64,000 bases of DNA from Sweltsa coloradensis. Lineage: Eukaryota; Arthropoda; Insecta; Plecoptera; Chloroperlidae. Position 1 is the first letter of the stretch, and each line of letters opens with the position of its first letter. A program made the translations under genes and the position numbers. This document shows, piece by piece, positions 45,111-55,740 of the stretch. Where the stretch lies: positions 124,001 to 188,000 of the forward strand of contig JAMZAV010000004.1 of assembly GCA_024449915.1 (NCBI GenBank), given 5' to 3'. The notes under the pieces are model-generated. The model had not been told where the DNA came from and did no database searches. It was given only the letters and a program-made list of their open reading frames with translations.

Positions 45111-46930
45111 GCCTATCTTTGCTACTGCGCTCTGTTGTTGATTACGTCGTAGTATTAACGGTATCACAGTTTACTCTGCCGAATCACATAGGACGACGTG
45201 GTCAGGTCAGGAAACAGAAGGAAACGAATTACACGCGTTTCAACAGCAAATAGCCCTCAGCAAGTTTTGTTCTTCGACGGGCACTGAATCAACACTAGAA
45301 AATGCGGTCAGCGTAGCAGGCTCCACTGCATGGATATTACTTGGGGCACTTTGTCATCCTGATGGATTTAGAGCTGTACCCCACATCCAGGGAGGTACAG
45401 TCATGCCCAGTGGGTTTTGGAAATGTCACGAATTGCCTTGATAGTTTAAATGTTTCCTGTCAGAAGAACAACTTTCGCTGTTTCGAATGTTTTACTCACG
45501 GGATTTATCATATTGTTTTTTCTTAAATATTTCAATTCTATGCGATTCAATAACAGTTTCCCCTGGTGGTTTGGATGCAGCAAACTGAGGTTGTTGGACG
45601 TAATGAGCCCCCGGTTTTTAATTCTAATATATATTCTTATTTCCGCGTGTGTATGGGTAAGCAACAGATAAAACCTTCAAACTGTTAGTAAAACACTTGC
45701 ATCTCATCTGTATAGGGTCTTCGTCAGTTTTCAGTAGTCAGTGGTGGGTTGGGGGGGTGAGGGGGTGTGGGAGGAGGATTTGCATTTTTTGTAACCCAGC
45801 TTTCATTGTATTTATATTTTATAAATCCCCAATTTCGATTAAAATATCATATTAATAAATAATTATAAAAATATCAAGCAGTCACCAGATGATTCAATTT
45901 TTACAGTTGGGTCTGGGCTTGGGTGATTTGTAAATACCAACAACTAAAAAACCATAAAAATACAATATATGAATGTGCTCTGTTGCAAATATAAATTGTT
46001 TAGATGCTTAGTTTTTTAGTGTACTTCATTATTGTGGTACAGAATAAACCTGAGATTGTGTGGGTGTAGAAACTGCAACGCGTTATCACACAAACTCACA
46101 AACGAAAGTGACGCACATGTAGGAATGACACTAACAAACTCTCTTCCTTCATCTTCGGAATACCCTTATTTTTATTGTCATTATTGCAGGTTTTTTATTT
46201 TCTGAATTTACCGCGGAGACTTGTATTCGTGCTGAAACTACGAGATAAATGTATGAAATGAAGAAGATAAATCACCCGTACTGGCACTGGGTCGGCGCCG
46301 TTGCAAGAAATGAAAATAACGTTTATAAAAAGCGGAGAAGAAATTTGACAGGTTCATTTCGTTCGAAGATCATACATGATTCATTACCACCCGTACCCGT
46401 GTCTTACATGACCTCGTAATTCTGTGTGTTACTTGAGAGAAATATATAATTCACTAACACGGTTCTGACATGAAGGCGTATATAAGAATTGCAAGATGAC
46501 ATATTTTTATATTTATTTATTTTTAAAATTTTATAGTGGTAACATTGTTATTAATCAGCTATTTTTGCTAAAAATGTTGGTTCCATGATGGTTGAAGAAT
46601 TCGGAGGACCAATTTAAAAAGTAAATGATTAATAAAATACACTATACAGTGTAGATTGTAGACATATGAGGCTAGATAACATCAATGAACCTAAGTCAAT
46701 AGTTCGAAAGGGAAAATTAAAATATTGAGTGCATTTTTGGGAGGGGGAGGGTATTTGAGGTGGTCAAATAGAGGGGTTGACATTTTTCATTTAATTTTCC
46801 GTGGTTAAGTTTCAGTTTACAAAAAGGCTCCAGCTCTGAGTTCAACTACTAAAAATACGGAACAACAATAAGCAATATTGACCAATACGGAAACGGAACA
46901 GTGGTAACATGGTTTTATTGGTGGAAGTAT
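45111..46930. other. No supported gene
   Basis: Overlapping short frames on both strands at 45341-45671 are mutually contradictory and lack recognisable domains. Otherwise AT-rich. Confidence 0.4.
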
Positions 46931-46990
46931 ATCTTCTCGGTGACTTTGGAGTCATTCTAGCAACAAAGCTTGTAATAATTTACTAAATGT
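46930..46990 (+). mobile_element. SINE group 1, internal fragment
   Basis: 'ggtgactttggagtcattctagcaac' followed by 'taataattt' matches the middle of group 1. Both ends lost. Confidence 0.5.
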
Positions 46991-47904
46991 CCCCTAGTGG
47001 AAACCAGATGGTATTATACTGTATGAATAGACAATACAAAATAATTTATTTACGTATTTATGTAATTTTGCACACGGCCCTCGGTAAGATAAAAAGTATT
47101 CCCAATACAATGCGAATAATTCAAAGTTGAGTAATTAGTAGTTATAGTTTGTTATTACAATATCTACATACGCTGTCCATGATTTCAAATCAAAACGAGA
47201 ACATTGTCAAAACAAATCATAACATTGTCGGGACGCGGGGGAAATTTCCCAGTAGTCACATTGCAAATTTAGTGCGGGTAAAAGTTATCTTTTCCACAAA
47301 ACCAAACCCCATTGGGATATTAAACCCCGCATAGATTAATGTTTAGTTAATCCCGCGTCGATCATCCCACATAGCCGGGCGGGTCTAGTTTGCGCGCTGT
47401 GTAAGCCCAGCTTACAGCGAAGTAATTAGCCCAGATTCTAACTAGCCCAGAGTGTGAAATACATGAATATTGAGTAATTACCTGTCTCTATACACGATGA
47501 GGAATAATGGAAGTTATAATGAGAAAAATAATTTGCAACTAAATTCATGTACCTGTCTAGATAACACCCCAACATGTAGTTGGTAGGGTTGTTTTTGTTT
47601 GGGCTACTCGGCTTTCCAGTCAACTAAACAACCAGGTTGTTGCGTGGGGGGGGGGGCGGTCAAGTTTAAATTGTAATGATCTGAGTTAATGAGGAAATGG
47701 ACTTTAGACACCTTTTTTTAGAACGTTGCACTGGGAAGTTTTTGTTTCTTTCACAGGAACGAGAAACGTCAATAGGTAGACAATATTCGAAGGAAAATGG
47801 TATATTTTGAAAATAATATTATTATATTTCAAACCCAGTGCACATATATGAGCACTGACTCAATGACACACTGACAGCAACTCCCAAGGCATCACCTTGA
47901 ACTG

Positions 47905-48123
47905 ATATTGTCATCTGAATTTAAATTTGTCTAATATATTAATTTTATTATTAGGGTCAACAACTTATGTTCGGTATACATCATACTTTGAAATGATTTT
48001 GTCATCTAAATTTAAATTTGTATATTAATTTAATGATAAGGGCCAAAAACTTATGATCGGTGTACATCATACTTGAAATGATTAACAACTTATCTTTGAG
48101 GTAGCCTACATCATACTTGATAA
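47905..48123 (+). repeat. Tandem repeat, ~85-90-bp unit, about 2.5 copies
   Basis: Units at 47905-47995, 47996-48079 and partial 48080-48123, sharing 'ttgtcatct(a/g)aatttaaatttgt', 'caaaaacttatg' and 'tacatcatactt'. Confidence 0.8.
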
Positions 48124-48239
48124 CGTGTATTTCAGAATGTATTCGGAACACCAGTTCGTTCATCTCAATCATTTTGACGATCTTAATGCTTCTTATTAAT
48201 TTTAAAAAGATGAACTAGTTCCTTTATTTTAGTAACACA

Positions 48240-48330
48240 CACAACTGTGGCTATGGTTAATGAGTACGGGGTTTCGAACCCACGCCATATCGGTCAGGGG
48301 GTCACGCTAGGAACCACTTAATCAAGCTAA
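48240..48330 (-). mobile_element. tRNA-like SINE head fragment
   Basis: Complement of 'cggggtttcgaacccacgcc' is a B-box/T-arm-like word (GGTTCGAAACCCC) with a degenerate A-box side. Group uncertain. Confidence 0.4.
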
Positions 48331-48846
48331 ATTCAAAGTGATACGTATCAATCAGTTACCTAACAATCTACTGGGGGATGGGAATGCGGTAGTGGCTTTC
48401 AGGCCTACATCAATCACGAACGAACGCCCAGTAACAGTTTTAGGCCTCAACAAAAGTGTTGAGCTGTGCTTGAGGAAATAGGAAATGCTTTACAAATATT
48501 TAATGACACGCTATTTGTTTTAATTTAATATCATATCGTGCCTGAGAGTAACAGTTTGACCGGATCTTGAATAAGATAAATATGAGATCAGACAAACACC
48601 AATATGCTGACACACCGCATTTTCACCATCATTACTCATTTCATTGAAACATTCTCAATTAAATTTAATTGTCAGAAGTTAATTTAACTGCCTTATCGTA
48701 GGAGTGTCCAGATTTAATTAAGTATAGACATGTCTGGATACAAAAGTACCAAAATTGTTTATGAAGCTACTTTATCAACAGATCGTCAAAGGCGCTTAAT
48801 ATAATATAAAATAGTACGTTTTCTTCTAGCATTCAAATCTCTTCGT

Positions 48847-48859
48847 TGGTGGAGGTGCC
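48847..48859 (+). repeat. tRNA-Ala 3'-end complement motif, copy 8 (13 bases)
   Basis: TGGTGGAGGTGCC matches the core; the last three bases have diverged. It heads the repeat segment 48860-49040. Confidence 0.6.
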
Positions 48860-49040
48860 AAATGTAAACATAAAGTTTGGGTAAGCCTAGCCCCACCCTT
48901 TGGCCATTAGGATCACCAAAAACATTCCGTTTCAGCCTTGTTGAAGGTCAATGTCAACAAAACTCCCATGATAATCGAAGTTTATGTTCTAATCGTGAGA
49001 CGTGACACACGCACGGATGGTCAGAAAATACGTGATGTTT
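48860..49040 (+). repeat. Dispersed repeat following the motif, copy 2
   Basis: Counterpart of 44918-45110. Both copies begin immediately after the motif, so here the motif marks an element boundary. Confidence 0.6.
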
Positions 49041-49894
49041 ATAAGTGGATGTTCTCTTTTAAAATCCCGTAAGGTAATGGAGACAGTTATTATTTATCAA
49101 ATAAATTAGTAGCTAAGAAAATTAAATAATATTTTATTAATTAAAATTTGATTGAAAACATTGGACAGTGGACACTGAAAACATATCAACTGCGAATGCA
49201 AGCCCATATATGTTTTATATCTGAGAGAGCTTAACTCAATATTCAATATTTACGAATACAAGCTCACGAGATCGCCTCCAGTTTCGCTCACGACGAACTT
49301 CCACGAAGTACAAGACAACATCTATCTGGGACATGGCATGAGCTTTATCACTCACGTGATATCATCGGAAGGGAGTCACGTGACCCTACCACGCCCGGCC
49401 ATGGTTTAGCCTTTAGGGGTCGCAGTCAATCAGTCTAATACAGAGTGCTCTCAAGGTCACGCCTGGGGGGTTGGGGTAGGTTAGTGATTGACGTGTTTGA
49501 CGCAGTGGGTTGCAGCAACAACGTCAGCACTAGCGCTACAGGGGGGCCACCTCCCCCCCCCCACACTCAGGTAGGCTATATTCACCGAATATGATTCTAT
49601 TAAAATCTAACAATTTTCTTGTGGGGAACCTACTCTCTAGCGTTTATCTAGGTAGTTTGGAGTCAGAGTAGTTTTGGATAGAATTTTTAAGGGCTATTTA
49701 TGTTGGTCGATGTACGTATTACTAGTCAAATTAGTATATTTTTTTAATTTTGAATACGCACATCTAAAAATGTGTTGATCGTAAACGAGATATAAAATGG
49801 AAGTTTGTAAAATCTTGTAACGGGAACTCACACATCTATAAGCTGGGGGAAGATCGAGGCCTAAAGAATATCATGGAAGGTTTCTTAACTTTCC

Positions 49895-49903
49895 CAACCG
49901 GAA
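49895..49903 (+). promoter_or_regulatory. ETS-type site ACCGGAAG(T)
   Basis: A canonical ETS-family word at the head of a GC-rich open frame. A single match in isolation is weak evidence. Confidence 0.2.
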
Positions 49904-49913
49904 GTGAGTGACA

Positions 49914-50143
49914 GGAAGCGAGTGGCAGGAAGGAGAATCCCCCCTAACCTTGAGCCTCTGCGACAAGGCCGACGAGGTGTAAACTTCGACAAAAGAGGTT
50001 CTCGAGTTCGACGCAATAAGACACAATACAAAACAGATCGTTACAGCGAGCTACACGAGTCCCTGATTGAAGGGAGGGGGGAGAAGGAGGGGAAGACGAG
50101 ACTCTCTCAAGATGAGCTCGATCAGCTGTTTGTTATCTTCTGA
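49914..50143 (+). CDS. Possible exon encoding a basic, charged peptide (unrecognised)
   Basis: The frame is open from 49889 to a TGA at 50141-50143, GC-rich for this window and strongly hydrophilic, with Arg/Lys-rich segments (RRGVNFDKRGSRVRRNKTQ) and an acidic-hydrophobic end (LSQDELDQLFVIF). There is no in-frame ATG at its start, so if real it is an internal or terminal exon; a candidate acceptor is the pyrimidine-rich 'tttcttaactttccc' with AG at 49912-49913. No family recognised. A chance open frame in GC-rich DNA is the main alternative. Confidence 0.25.
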
Positions 50144-51340
50144 TAGGCAGGCGACAGCGACTTTTCAAGATGTTTCGGATTCTATTCTATTTCCGTCACG
50201 ACCGAATCTGACTAAGGTCAAAAGTCAAGTTCAATTCAATAAAACTCAGGTCCATTGCTTTGTTATGAATAGCATTATAAATGTACGCGTACTTTTTTAT
50301 AGTTTTCATCAGAAATATCGATAGGAGTTTTATGTCGACATGGGTATCGATATTTAGATGAAAACGAGAATCCAATTCATTTGTATTACGATTTGACTGT
50401 GACATCGTGAGCAAATATTGTACATTTTTCGATTCCAATGTCAATAATGTCGATGTATACATAGTGTGTTTTGATGTTTAACCTGGTTGGCTGGCATTGC
50501 CGACAGCCCTATAATTAGTTCATATAATTGAATTTATGTTGTAGTTGCTAAGGGCGAACGCAAAACAGTATTTTCATAACGCAAATAAACCTAGCCATTT
50601 AATAAATGGAAATGTAATTGAGTTGTATCATTACGCTGACAATGGAGGACAATCAATCCCCGTAGCTCTACAGGTGGCTTCTCAGTCTATTAAGTTACCG
50701 AAGTTTGTCTATGCCGCCAATAATCAAGTTATCCCAAGGATAGCGACTGTTGGGGCAGCTGACTCCTAACAGATTCGAACCCTTTTAACCCTCGAGAAAA
50801 GTGTAGTAAAGTCAACACACTTTGCGGCGGAGATTTGCATAATTCACACGTTTTAAAGCAAACAATCAGTAGAGAAAATACGTTCTTCGTAGTTTGAGGT
50901 GATTATGTTTAATAATATAGCTTTCGAATGCATAATTTGGGAGCTTTCGCAGACGGGGTGAATAGCTCGTAGGTTGAGAAGACTTCGGCGCTAGGCTTAG
51001 GCGTGAATACTAACAGCCTTCTTATGGGTGAAAAGTCAATCCATTTTCATTTAGTTTTAAGAGTTGCTCGTTGGTGTTTGAGTTTTATGGGCGCTTTGTA
51101 CGCAGACAGTGGGAGACTCGGAGGGAGATAATGGCTATAGTGTTCCAGTGATGCATCTTCCGAGATTAATTTGTTGAATAAATTATTTTAGAGCTGTGAC
51201 TGAAATATGAGAAATGCTCCATTCGAAATGAGAAATTTCGACGTAAACTAAGAACAAAGGAAGTATTATGGCATTTTAAACAACGAAATGACACCGTTTT
51301 ATTCGAAGGTGTGTCATTCATTTTGTAACATTCATCACAC
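50144..51340. other. No convincing gene
   Basis: The frame 50545-50769 has a balanced composition toward its C-terminus but no splice context or motif that I can recognise. The rest is non-coding. Confidence 0.35.
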
Positions 51341-51344
51341 TGCC

Positions 51345-51455
51345 AGTGGATCATGCGTAAATCGCTAAACTCTGATTTGGAAGGTCCCGAGATCGAATCC
51401 TGCCACCAGCAATCATGACTGAAAGTTTTTATCTGAGGCTTGTCCCCCCGCGTCT
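51345..51455 (+). mobile_element. SINE group 2 copy
   Basis: 'aaactctgatttggaaggtcccgagatcgaatcc' and 'agcaatcatgactgaaag'. B box degenerate (agatcgaatcc). Confidence 0.6.
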
Positions 51456-51803
51456 CCCCTTACGTCCCTCCTCTTGGAAAGAAGTAGGCCTATACATGGT
51501 GGTAACTCAAACTTATAGAAATTGTTTTATCTTGGAGGCGCGAATAATCTTAGCTGTTAAAGCGCCCTAAAACTACTAATACTAATACAAATTGAATCAT
51601 TCGGACGTTCCCTTCACAATTGTCCAGATTCCAAATAATACTTATTTATATACCAGTCCTTAAGCGAGGAATCCAGAATTATTTTCATTCAAATGATGAA
51701 TAGAATTTATTGGCCTCGAATTTATTAATTTAATTTACAAAATTGGAAAATAGCATTTTCAACATCGATCGTAAGATTAAAGATGGCTTTTAATCCCTAC
51801 AAC

Positions 51804-52317
51804 AGCCTTGTTTACAGGGAAGACTGGGTCCAGTACTGTACTGAAATTTAAGTACGATTCCAATGTCCTTGAAGAGTTTACATGTCGAGTACCCAACTAG
51901 AACTGAACTGACATTCGGTCCAGCATCGACGCCATCTTACGGCGATTGCTCAAAACATCACTGTTACATAACCTTACATCCATGTCATTTTTGTAAATAC
52001 GGGTAGGATTGAAGGCCAGGCCTAGGCGTGTATGATCTACATTTGAAGTTGGAGCCCAACGAACAGAAGTTAAAAATAGATACAACATTTTAAAACTTAT
52101 TTATTGACATTTGCAATTAGGCTGCATGTTTTTCAGTTCGGTTCCCTCTCAGGAAGCTGTTTACATGTGAGTACTCAGTACGGTATTTCGGTTCGGTCCC
52201 ACCATTTCGTCGGACCGAACCCAACCGGTTCGGTACCTGATTTCATGTGTTTACATGTGGTACTGAGACCAAAAACCGTACTCAACTCCGTACTCAGTCC
52301 TCCATGTAAACAAGGCT
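51804..52317. mobile_element. ~510-bp element with terminal inverted repeats
   Basis: The left end AGCCTTGTTTACAGGGAAGA and the complement of the right end (AGCCTTGTTTACATGGAGGA) match at 17 of 20 bases. Weaker matches follow inward ('gtac' blocks). The right third contains further internal inverted words around 'ggttcggt/accgaacc' and 'tttacatgtg'. No clear target duplication and no transposase frame; probably a non-autonomous DNA transposon of uncertain superfamily. Confidence 0.6.
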
Positions 52318-52704
52318 AATGTTATTTATATCTACGCCTTCCTTGGTACACACTATCTATTTAAATTACACATTCTTTGTCCACTTCGTGCAAGTATTAA
52401 AGCATCAATCTTTCGCAGGCCCTTCTTGAAACTCAATGTCCAAGGCTATATGTAAATTTATTGCTGACGGCGCCGAGGCCTTACAAATGGTCTTTCCAAT
52501 TTAATTTTCTACACCTTAGAGTTAGACCGTTGGAGAGGAATCGAATTTGACGTGGGATCAGTTTTCGGCAAACTTCAGGCAGACACGAAACTAAACCTAC
52601 CTCAGAAGCCGCGAGTAGGCCTTCGGCAGGCCTATACGTCACAAAACCGAACCGATCGATTTGTCATTTAAACAAAAAATGAATTAGAGTACGAAATTAA
52701 TTTT

Positions 52705-52835
52705 ACCCACTCAGTTGCATAACTTATTTTCAGTGGGAGATTATAATTTAAAGCAGACCAAATCTACCCTGTTGGCGCCAACGCCATTGACAATCAACAA
52801 TGACCAATCAGTGGACTGTATTTTGAATATGTTTG
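52705..52835 (-). mobile_element. SINE group 1, 3' fragment
   Basis: 'acccactcagttgcataact', 'ttttcagtgggaga', 'gaccaaatctaccctgttgg' match the group 1 3' part. Head absent. Confidence 0.65.
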
Positions 52836-52979
52836 TGTAATGACGCTTATTATAAACGTGTTTTAAGATGCACACAGTAAACATACAAAAATTGTATTAT
52901 ATTTGCTGTTGTTACAAAATAAAATGGATTTATACCGTATTCTATATTGTCGTGTATTAACATCATTAAAAGTTATTAT

Positions 52980-53050
52980 TTACTACAATTCAGAAATTAA
53001 AAAAGTCCGCCCCAACCGGGAATCGAGCCACGGATTCTTCACATTTTACC
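52980..53050 (-). mobile_element. SINE group 3 fragment
   Basis: End word 'tactacaattcagaaattaaaaaagtcc' and minus-strand T-arm remnant (complement of 'accgggaatcgagcc'). Confidence 0.55.
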
Positions 53051-54158
53051 CTCTTAATTGTGGTTGCATTATACATCTGAATGGATGGAACAGTACTGCA
53101 ACGAAAAACTGTTGCCTTTGAACTGACCACCAAACATTAATTATAATGTCATTACCTTACGCAGGTATGAGCGAGGGTTTATTTCTATTATTATACATTT
53201 CATTTAAACAAAAATTAGCATTTTAGGACACTGTTTCTAAGTTTCAAGTAATGCAAATCAATTTTAATTGTTCCTTTTCTTATTTGAATTTAAAAACCTT
53301 AAAAAACAATATTTTCACTTCCATGTCATATGAAAGTTTCAGTCGATGGTGTAGACATGATTGAAACAAATCTCTGTTGTGTCGCCTCTTAATACCGCAC
53401 CATGTTTAGCTACCGGGCACTGCGGGGTCGTCGTCCGCCTAAGTCCCGGGGGAAATACCGGCCGGCGCGTGACAGCTTAGGTAATATAGAATGAAAACCC
53501 CATCCTCTATTGACAACATCGCCGTCCGGGCAGACATTCAGCCCATAAAACACCTCACTTCACGGGTTTTAGAGACGACTTCAAGACGCCCAACTTGTAC
53601 ATTGCTCGCGTATCTCGACACCCAATATATGACATTCTATGTTCTTGAAATAACCAGAGGCTTTGGCCTACATGTATTATATTTTTTTTAGAGAAAGTGT
53701 AAGTGGTAATAATTAATATGATGTATAAAATAGGAAGTAATATACAGTAAATAAATATAATGAAATGTCCCATAACAAGGGTGAACTATTTTATAACAAA
53801 GGGTAAAGTAGCAAGGGGTACCCCCCATCTAACTAAATGTATCAAATAGGATATAATGTTCAACTTTGTATAGACTAAAGAAAGAACGGGCATGCAGCCC
53901 TATGATTTAACATATTATGGATTTGCCCAAATCCGCCATTTTTAACGAGACGCAACTTTGCGCAGGTAAATCTTTGTGCATGGGGAGGATAGTCTATAAA
54001 TAATTTATTGAGATTATATCTACAAATATGTGATACATTTTTTTTAAATGATAAATTTGAAAGAAGATATTATCTATTACGATATGTAATAAGATGCCAT
54101 ATAATATTAACAATCCCGTATTAAACAATCGTAATTTAATCGCAATCCATTAGAGTTT
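53051..54158. other. No feature seen
   Basis: A GC-richer patch at 53390-53480 shows no splice or coding signal that I trust. Otherwise AT-rich. Confidence 0.35.
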
Positions 54159-54173
54159 TGGTGGAGGTGCCGG
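54159..54173 (+). repeat. tRNA-Ala 3'-end complement motif, copy 9 (TCCAG subtype)
   Basis: TGGTGGAGGTGCCGG followed by TCCAGGGAGGAC. Upstream 'cgtaatttaatcgcaatcca' resembles the sequence before copy 10. Confidence 0.85.
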
Positions 54174-54689
54174 TCCAGGGAGGACGGCATTGTAATACTA
54201 TGTATAGTTGTGTTGTTTTTGTTTGTTTAGTTTCAAATAACTTAGAGAGGTATTCGCCTGCTAAACTTAAAAAATACATTTCATTTTGGCTAACTAGTTA
54301 TGAATTTACTAAGATACAGAAAACATTGGGCCTACCCTTACTCGAAAAAAATTGCCAAACTTGGTAATTTTCGAGCAAGGCAAAAATCACCCATAAGAAA
54401 TAACACGGGGACGATCTTTATGCCCCGTTACCTAGAAGAATTTTCATTTTATTTTAAATGACCATCATTGACGTACCTTACTACCTTATCTGTAAATCCT
54501 GTAATTTGGGCAAGTTGTTTGGTCAAAATATTCTGATTACCAAGAAGGGGAGTAATTTCGGAACATTTATTGTGCGTGTTTTGAGTGTATATTTGTGCAC
54601 AGTTTCCGGAAAAAAAATTTCTAGATGCCCATTTTAGATTGTAATAATGCTTTGGTATCTTTGTGAAACAAACAGATTGTATTAAATAT

Positions 54690-54735
54690 TAACAATTCCA
54701 CCTACAGGAGTGTTTCCCGACTATCCAAGTCGAGA
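54690..54735 (+). repeat. Dispersed repeat word shared with 32580-32625
   Basis: 'aacaattccacctacaggag' and 'tgtttcccgactatccaagtcg' correspond to 32578-32622 with few differences. A related segment lies at 12945-12985. Confidence 0.6.
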
Positions 54736-54949
54736 AACAATAAGCAAGTTGAAGCCGATTTTAAAAATTTCACCAAAACGCAAATTTTTGCAAATTTCAG
54801 GATCAAAAAGCGTAAAAAAAATAGTGTAAGTTCATGGTACAATACATTATTTAGTGTAGTATTATGCTCTTCATAATGTGGAAAAACAATTTTTCGGTGT
54901 AACGTTTAACATTCATAATTTAACGCAATCAATTAAAATATTCTAGTTT

Positions 54950-54964
54950 TGGTGGAGGTGCCGG
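54950..54964 (+). repeat. tRNA-Ala 3'-end complement motif, copy 10 (TCCAG subtype)
   Basis: Followed by TCCAGCTAGGACAG. Upstream 'cataatttaacgcaatcaat' aligns with the region before copies 9 and 11. Confidence 0.85.
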
Positions 54965-55339
54965 TCCAGCTAGGACAGATTATTATAGCACTCATATCTT
55001 AGTACTTAGTATAGGCAGCTGGCGTTCTCTAAGAATTGATTTGCTACTGTCCACCCCCCTTACATTCTAACATTCAATTCGCATAACACTACAACACACT
55101 ACACACTACAACTTTCAAGCTATGAGCGTCCTGCGCAACATTAATGGACGATGATAGACTGATAGAGACAATTTGCAACTATTTTAATGGTGAAGTAAAC
55201 AAAAATTAAAGTAATATTACATAAATCGATGCAAACTTGATGAAACTATCTGATTGAACACCTTTAATTCGCGGCCCAATTGTCAGTGGAAAACGCACAT
55301 AATTAACAATTGAAAGGGATTATGAATGGAATTCGAGTT

Positions 55340-55530
55340 GGTAGTGTATAGTAACCATCGGTCCGAGTTGAACTATCTATATCCCGGTCAGATTGAATTA
55401 GCGCACGCAATACGTAAAAGACTTAATGTAGAAGGTCCCCATGTAACACCCGCCACCGGCAACCCCGACTGAAGGTTTTCTATAAGGATGGGGCATGGGT
55501 TGACCCGAGGATTGTGTCCAGCTAAGAGCC
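55340..55530 (+). mobile_element. SINE group 2 copy, degenerate
   Basis: 'gtagaaggtccccatgtaac' and 'ccggcaaccccgactgaagg' correspond to the group 2 head-body junction. Confidence 0.5.
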
Positions 55531-55634
55531 CTAGGATATATACCTTTATAACTAAGCGTTTACCCTCAATACCTTAATCACCTGATATATCCCAAGTCAT
55601 AACTGAAAGCTGGGATTGTGTCAACTATCATCTC

Positions 55635-55740
55635 TTGTAAATCATCCAGAAATTACAAAATCCATCTCAACCACGTATCAAACCAGGGTCACCCGATTAC
55701 CAGTCGGACACTCTTCCCCTAAGCCATCGAGACGGTTAGC
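55635..55740 (-). mobile_element. SINE group 3 copy
   Basis: End word 'atccagaaattacaaaatcc'. Minus-strand head with degenerate B box (complement of 'gtatcaaaccagggtcacc') and A-box side 'taagccatcgagacgg', close to 21485-21590. Confidence 0.55.
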
